This document shows, in pieces, positions 60,314 to 64,000 of a stretch of DNA of 64,000 nucleotides. The stretch is from assembly GCA_965215845.1 (NCBI GenBank), contig CBDCEL010000003.1, positions 186,001 to 250,000 on the forward strand. Reading direction: 5' to 3'. Both the position numbers and the translations under genes were made by a program. This stretch comes from Aurantibacter_A sp965215845. GTDB lineage: Bacteria; Bacteroidota; Bacteroidia; Flavobacteriales; Flavobacteriaceae. Numbering within the stretch: position 1 is the stretch's first letter; every line of letters starts with the position of its first letter. The notes below the pieces were generated by a model, which was given only the letters and a program-made list of their open reading frames with translations, did not search any database and was not told where the DNA came from.

Positions 60314-63094
60314 ATGAAAAAACGATTACTTTCTTTTACGATTCTATTGCTATGCTGTCAATTACAGTATGCACAAAATTTCGAGTTCAAAGCCGATCAG
60401 ATCGATATTCCACATGAGAAGTTCGTTCTTCCCAATGGATTGACCTTATTGGTACATGAAGACCACAAAGCGCCAATTGTTGCGGTGAATATGTGGTATC
60501 ATGTCGGATCGAAAAACGAAAAGCCGGGCAAGAGCGGTTTTGCGCACTTGTTCGAACATTTGATGTTCAATGGCAGTGAAAATTTCAATGATGACTATTT
60601 TCAGGCCTTGGAACGAATTGGCGGTACCGACTTAAATGGTACGACCAACAAAGACCGGACGAACTATTTTCAAAATGTTCCGGTCTCGGCCCTTGATCAG
60701 GTTTTGTTTTTGGAATCCGATCGTATGGGACACCTTCTTGGAGCGATTGACCAGGCCAAATTGGATGAGCAACGGGGGGTCGTTCAGAATGAGAAAAGGC
60801 AAGGCGAAAATCAGCCCTACGGCAAGCAGTATGGTTTGATCACCAAGGCAATGAACCCAAAAGGCCATCCGTATTCATGGACGGTCATTGGGGAAATGGA
60901 AGATTTGAACGCCGCCTCGTTAGAAGATGTACAAGAATGGTTCAAGGCATATTATGGTGCCGCCAATGCCGTTATTGCAGTAGCTGGGGACATCGACCCG
61001 AAAGAGGTGCACCAAAAAGTGCTAAAGTATTTCGGTGACATTCCCTCGGGCCCAACGATTACCAGACATGAGGTCAATATTCCTGCACTCAGTGGTGATA
61101 CATATCAAGTTTATGAGGATAGGGTGCCCGAAACAAGAATATTGTTCGCATGGAATACACCACAATTTGGGGACCGGGAAGATCTTCATTTTGATTTGAT
61201 TTCTGCGATTTTGACCAGTGGAAAAAACTCAAGGCTGTATAAAAAGCTGGTCTATGAAGATCAAACGGCCAGCTCTGTGGTTTCGTTTCAGTCATCGAGC
61301 GAGATAGCGAGTAATTTTATTGCATGGGCGAATGTTAAGCCGGGAGGGGATGCAGATGCCGTAAAGGCAATCTTGGAAAATGAAATTCAAAAGCTCGTTA
61401 CAGACGGACCGACCGAAGCGGAACTGAAAAGAGTGAAGGCCGCCTATTTTGCAAGCTTTATCAAAGGACTTGAACGCATAGGGGGATTCGGAGGGGTTTC
61501 CGACATTTTGGCATCGAACCATACGTATTTTGGCGATGCCTCCTATTATAAGAAAATGCTCAAGTTTGTCGAAGAGGCAACGATAGAAGATATTAAGGCC
61601 ACCGCGCAAAAATGGTTGACCCAAGGAAAGCACGTTTTAGTGTGCAATCCGTTTCCAGAATATTCGGTTCAGGATAGTACGGTAGACCGTTCAAAATTAC
61701 CGGATCTGGGAGCGCCAAAAAGTTCAAAATTCCCTGAATTGGAAAGAGCGAAACTGTCGAACGGATTGAACATTGTGCTTGCCAAAAGAACGGGTGTGCC
61801 TACAATCGTGATGAATCTTATGATCGATGCCGGATACAAAACCGACCACTTGGCAAGCCCTGGTACGGCTTCGCTTGCCATGAATCTTATGGATGAGGGA
61901 ACAAAGGAGATGACCTCGCTCGAGATCAACGAAAAGCTACAATTACTGGGGGCCAATCTTTATACGTTTTCAAATCAAGATAATTCGAATATTTATCTAA
62001 ATACCTTGAAACCTAGCCTTGATGCCAGTTTGGATCTTTTTGCCGATGTTGTGTTGAATCCATCTTTTCCTGAAAAGGAGTTCGAGCGGTTGAAAACCGA
62101 GCAGATCAACAACATTAAAAAGGAAAAGTCGCAGCCATTTCCGATGGCGCTAAGGGTAATGAACAAGTATTTGTATGGGGAGGGCCATCCCTATAGCAAC
62201 CCTTATACCGGTACCGGTTATGAAGATACGGTCGAAAAATTGACCCGCGAAGATGTTCTTGATTTTTATAATACCTGGATAAAGCCGAACAAGGCAACCT
62301 TGGTGGTCACCGGAGATGTTGAGATGGCCGATTTAAAGGCAAAGCTCGAAAAGTCTTTAGGTAAGTGGAAAAAGGGCGATGTACCTGAAATGACCTTTGG
62401 TAAGCCCAAGGTAAACACAAAGAATACCTTATATCTGATCGACCGTCCAGAATCTCAACAATCCATTATCATTGCCGGCCATCTTACAAAGAAATACGGT
62501 GAGGTGTCGGAGATTGCCCTGGAACAAATGGTAAGTATTTTGGGCGGCGACTTTACCTCCCGTATCAATATGAATTTGCGCGAAGATAAACATTGGGCCT
62601 ATGGCGCGGGTGGTTTGGTGATGGGGGCGAACCAAGAGCGCCCATTTTTGGTCTATGCTCCGGTACAGACGGACAAATCGGCTGAGTCAGTTACCGAGCT
62701 TCGAAAAGAAATCTTGGATTTTGTCACTACGAGACCGGCCACCAAGGAAGAACTGGATAAGGTAAAGACGAATCAAGTATTGAAGTTACCGGGCCAATGG
62801 GAGACCAATGCCTCCGTAAATAATTCAGTTGCGAATTTGGTCCGATATGAACTGCCCGATGATTATTATCAAAAATATGATCAAAGTGTTCGTAATCTTT
62901 CTTTGGAGGATGTTCACTCGGTGAGCAAATCCATTGTCAGTCCTGATGACGTGAATTGGTTTATGGTAGGTGATCGGGCAAAGATTGTCGACAAACTGGA
63001 CCAACTTGGTTTTGATGCGATCATAGAAATCGATGCCGACGGCAATCCGTTGAAACCGGCCATAAAAGAGCCGAAAAAAGAAATCAAAAATTAA
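60314..63094 (+). CDS. M16 family zinc metallopeptidase (insulinase-like), exported, single chain
   Basis: The 926-residue protein has a signal peptide (MKKRLLSFTILLLCCQLQYAQ) and two M16 halves in one chain. The first half holds the inverted zinc motif HLFEH (His78, Glu81, His82) in SGFAHLFEHLMFNGSENF and a downstream E (KLDEQRGVVQNEKRQGE). The second half has the degenerate LAMNLMDEG in place of HxxEH, which is usual for the non-catalytic half. It degrades peptides in the periplasm or outside. It is monocistronic with a good promoter and a terminator after the stop. Confidence 0.94.
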   Translation: MKKRLLSFTILLLCCQLQYAQNFEFKADQIDIPHEKFVLPNGLTLLVHEDHKAPIVAVNMWYHVGSKNEKPGKSGFAHLFEHLMFNGSENFNDDYFQALERIGGTDLNGTTNKDRTNYFQNVPVSALDQVLFLESDRMGHLLGAIDQAKLDEQRGVVQNEKRQGENQPYGKQYGLITKAMNPKGHPYSWTVIGEMEDLNAASLEDVQEWFKAYYGAANAVIAVAGDIDPKEVHQKVLKYFGDIPSGPTITRHEVNIPALSGDTYQVYEDRVPETRILFAWNTPQFGDREDLHFDLISAILTSGKNSRLYKKLVYEDQTASSVVSFQSSSEIASNFIAWANVKPGGDADAVKAILENEIQKLVTDGPTEAELKRVKAAYFASFIKGLERIGGFGGVSDILASNHTYFGDASYYKKMLKFVEEATIEDIKATAQKWLTQGKHVLVCNPFPEYSVQDSTVDRSKLPDLGAPKSSKFPELERAKLSNGLNIVLAKRTGVPTIVMNLMIDAGYKTDHLASPGTASLAMNLMDEGTKEMTSLEINEKLQLLGANLYTFSNQDNSNIYLNTLKPSLDASLDLFADVVLNPSFPEKEFERLKTEQINNIKKEKSQPFPMALRVMNKYLYGEGHPYSNPYTGTGYEDTVEKLTREDVLDFYNTWIKPNKATLVVTGDVEMADLKAKLEKSLGKWKKGDVPEMTFGKPKVNTKNTLYLIDRPESQQSIIIAGHLTKKYGEVSEIALEQMVSILGGDFTSRINMNLREDKHWAYGAGGLVMGANQERPFLVYAPVQTDKSAESVTELRKEILDFVTTRPATKEELDKVKTNQVLKLPGQWETNASVNNSVANLVRYELPDDYYQKYDQSVRNLSLEDVHSVSKSIVSPDDVNWFMVGDRAKIVDKLDQLGFDAIIEIDADGNPLKPAIKEPKKEIKN

Positions 63095-63109
63095 TGGAAC
63101 GACCTATGA

Positions 63110-63137
63110 AAAATCCCGCTCTTTGCGGGATTTTTTC
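63110..63137. terminator. Rho-independent terminator after the M16 gene
   Basis: AAATCCCGC (63111-63119), a 5-base loop and GCGGGATTT (63125-63133) form a 9-bp perfect stem followed by more T, between the stops of two convergent genes. Confidence 0.85.
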
Positions 63138-63139
63138 AA

Positions 63140-64000
63140 TTAACGCAATTGCGGAAAGTTTTCCGGATCGGCTTCATGCATAATGGCATAGGCCCTTTCA
63201 AAAACATCTTCGGCATTGGGTTTGGAAAAGTAATCGCCGTCGGTACCATAAGCGGGCCGATGGGCTTTGGCCGATAGTGTTTGAGGGGCACTATCCAAAT
63301 GGTCATAGCCCCCTTGTTTCTCGATTATTTCTTGTACCAAATAGGCGGAGCATCCACCAGGAACGTCTTCATCGATTACCAAGAGTCTATTCGTCTTTTC
63401 AAGACTTTTAAGAACATCATGTGCGATATCAAAAGGCAAAAGGGTTTGGGCATCGATTACTTCGGCGTCGATTCCCACTTCGGCCAGATCTTTTGCCGCT
63501 TTGAGCACAATGCGCATAGTGGATCCGTAAGAAAGTAGGGTGAGATCACTTCCTTCCTTCAAGGTTTCGACCACCCCGATCGGTGTGCAAAATTCGCCGA
63601 GGTTTTCGGGCATTTTTTCCTTAAGTCGGTAACCATTTAGGCTTTCAATGACCAGGGCAGGCTCATCACTTTTCATCAGGGTATTATAGAAACCGGCCGC
63701 TTGCGTCATATTTCTCGGACACACAATATACATTCCCCGCAATACATGTATGAGACCGCCCATGGGGGAACCCGAATGCCAAATACCTTCCAATCTATGG
63801 CCACGGGTACGCACTATAAGAGGGGCCTTTTGCTTACCTACGGTGCGGTAGCGAAGGGTCGCCAAGTCATCGGTTAAAGTGGCAAGTGCGTAAAAAATAT
63901 AGTCAAGATATTGAATCTCGGCTATTGGTCGCAATCCCCTTAGGGCCAGTCCGATACCTTGGCCAACAATAGTGGTCTCACGTATGCCTGTATCACATAC
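63140..64000 (-). CDS. 2-oxoacid dehydrogenase E1 component, C-terminal (beta) part (5' end outside window)
   Basis: The frame continues off the right edge (the minus strand is open to base 64000), so the start is not in the window; a TTG at 63934 is internal. The visible 286 residues are the pyrimidine-binding and C-terminal transketolase domains of the E1 beta subunit: DTGIRETTIVGQGIGLALRG, RPIAEIQYLDY, VRTRGHRLEGIWHSGSPMGG, SYGSTMRIVLKAA, DAQTLLPFDIAHDVLKSLEK and DEDVPGGCSAYLVQE. In Bacteroidota this usually belongs to a fused alpha/beta E1 of about 660 to 800 residues for pyruvate or branched-chain 2-oxoacids. Substrate cannot be set from this part. Confidence 0.85.
   Translation of the reverse strand, partial: VCDTGIRETTIVGQGIGLALRGLRPIAEIQYLDYIFYALATLTDDLATLRYRTVGKQKAPLIVRTRGHRLEGIWHSGSPMGGLIHVLRGMYIVCPRNMTQAAGFYNTLMKSDEPALVIESLNGYRLKEKMPENLGEFCTPIGVVETLKEGSDLTLLSYGSTMRIVLKAAKDLAEVGIDAEVIDAQTLLPFDIAHDVLKSLEKTNRLLVIDEDVPGGCSAYLVQEIIEKQGGYDHLDSAPQTLSAKAHRPAYGTDGDYFSKPNAEDVFERAYAIMHEADPENFPQLR

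Noticed and set aside
1..64000. CRISPR arrays, transposases, prophage, tRNA and rRNA
   Set aside because: None were recognised on either strand by reading; short tRNAs could only be excluded firmly with a covariance-model search.

Overview
This window looks like the chromosome of a member of the Flavobacteriaceae (phylum Bacteroidota), probably free-living or marine. The reasons are a TonB-dependent receptor paired with a DUF4249 lipoprotein, promoters of the Bacteroidota type (TTG, about 20 bases, TAnnTTTG), mostly absent Shine-Dalgarno sequences, the leuC-leuD-synthase-leuB gene order, a long-form (class II) ketol-acid reductoisomerase, a divergent HsdR_N-domain gene/holA pair, and short dispersed palindromes between genes. 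The genus cannot be named from this alone. I see no rRNA, tRNA, CRISPR array, prophage or transposase. It is mostly ordinary core chromosome with some accessory insertions.

Layout. 1-4180: outer-membrane uptake trio (receptor, DUF4249 lipoprotein, macroglobulin-like exported protein). 4269-7946: YifB/ComM ATPase, a receptor-like TIR protein with a transmembrane helix and an outside DUF1566-type domain, and a small DUF1508 protein. 8024-13788 (minus strand): AraD1 sugar-acid enzyme with a Tat-type Gfo/Idh oxidoreductase, an exported Ig-like protein, a candidate 29-residue membrane peptide, a Tat-type aminotransferase, a six-helix membrane protein and a zinc-ribbon/nuclease-like protein. 13868-17665: an Nramp-like transporter lacking the metal-binding residues, followed by the 5-oxoprolinase genes pxpABC, behind a very good promoter with a 13-bp direct repeat.

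17938-34965: branched-chain amino acid block. ilvD-ilvB-(methyltransferase)-ilvN-ilvC runs on the plus strand; leuC-leuD-synthase-(four-helix-bundle gene)-leuB runs towards it on the minus strand. Between them lie gapN, a YugP-type protease and ppsA. The synthase resembles Leptospira citramalate synthase rather than ordinary LeuA, so the block may make isoleucine from pyruvate without threonine. Both operons carry an accessory gene next to small inverted repeats.

35109-64000: housekeeping and envelope genes: DUF3592, DUF2911-TPR, recG, an M1 aminopeptidase coupled to a patatin lipase, a leaderless BNR propeller protein, a degenerate OmpA paralogue, a glutamate-synthase-like oxidoreductase, an M20 amidohydrolase, exported DsrE, UvrD/PcrA helicase, an NAD-binding protein, tsaC, an OmpA lipoprotein, a glycosyltransferase, an HsdR_N protein, holA, a kinase-phospholyase fusion, an M16 protease, and the end of a 2-oxoacid dehydrogenase E1 gene cut by the window edge.

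The strongest candidates for something undescribed are the Nramp-like carrier tied to 5-oxoprolinase (possible pyroglutamate importer), the TIR receptor-like protein, and the citramalate-type isoleucine route.
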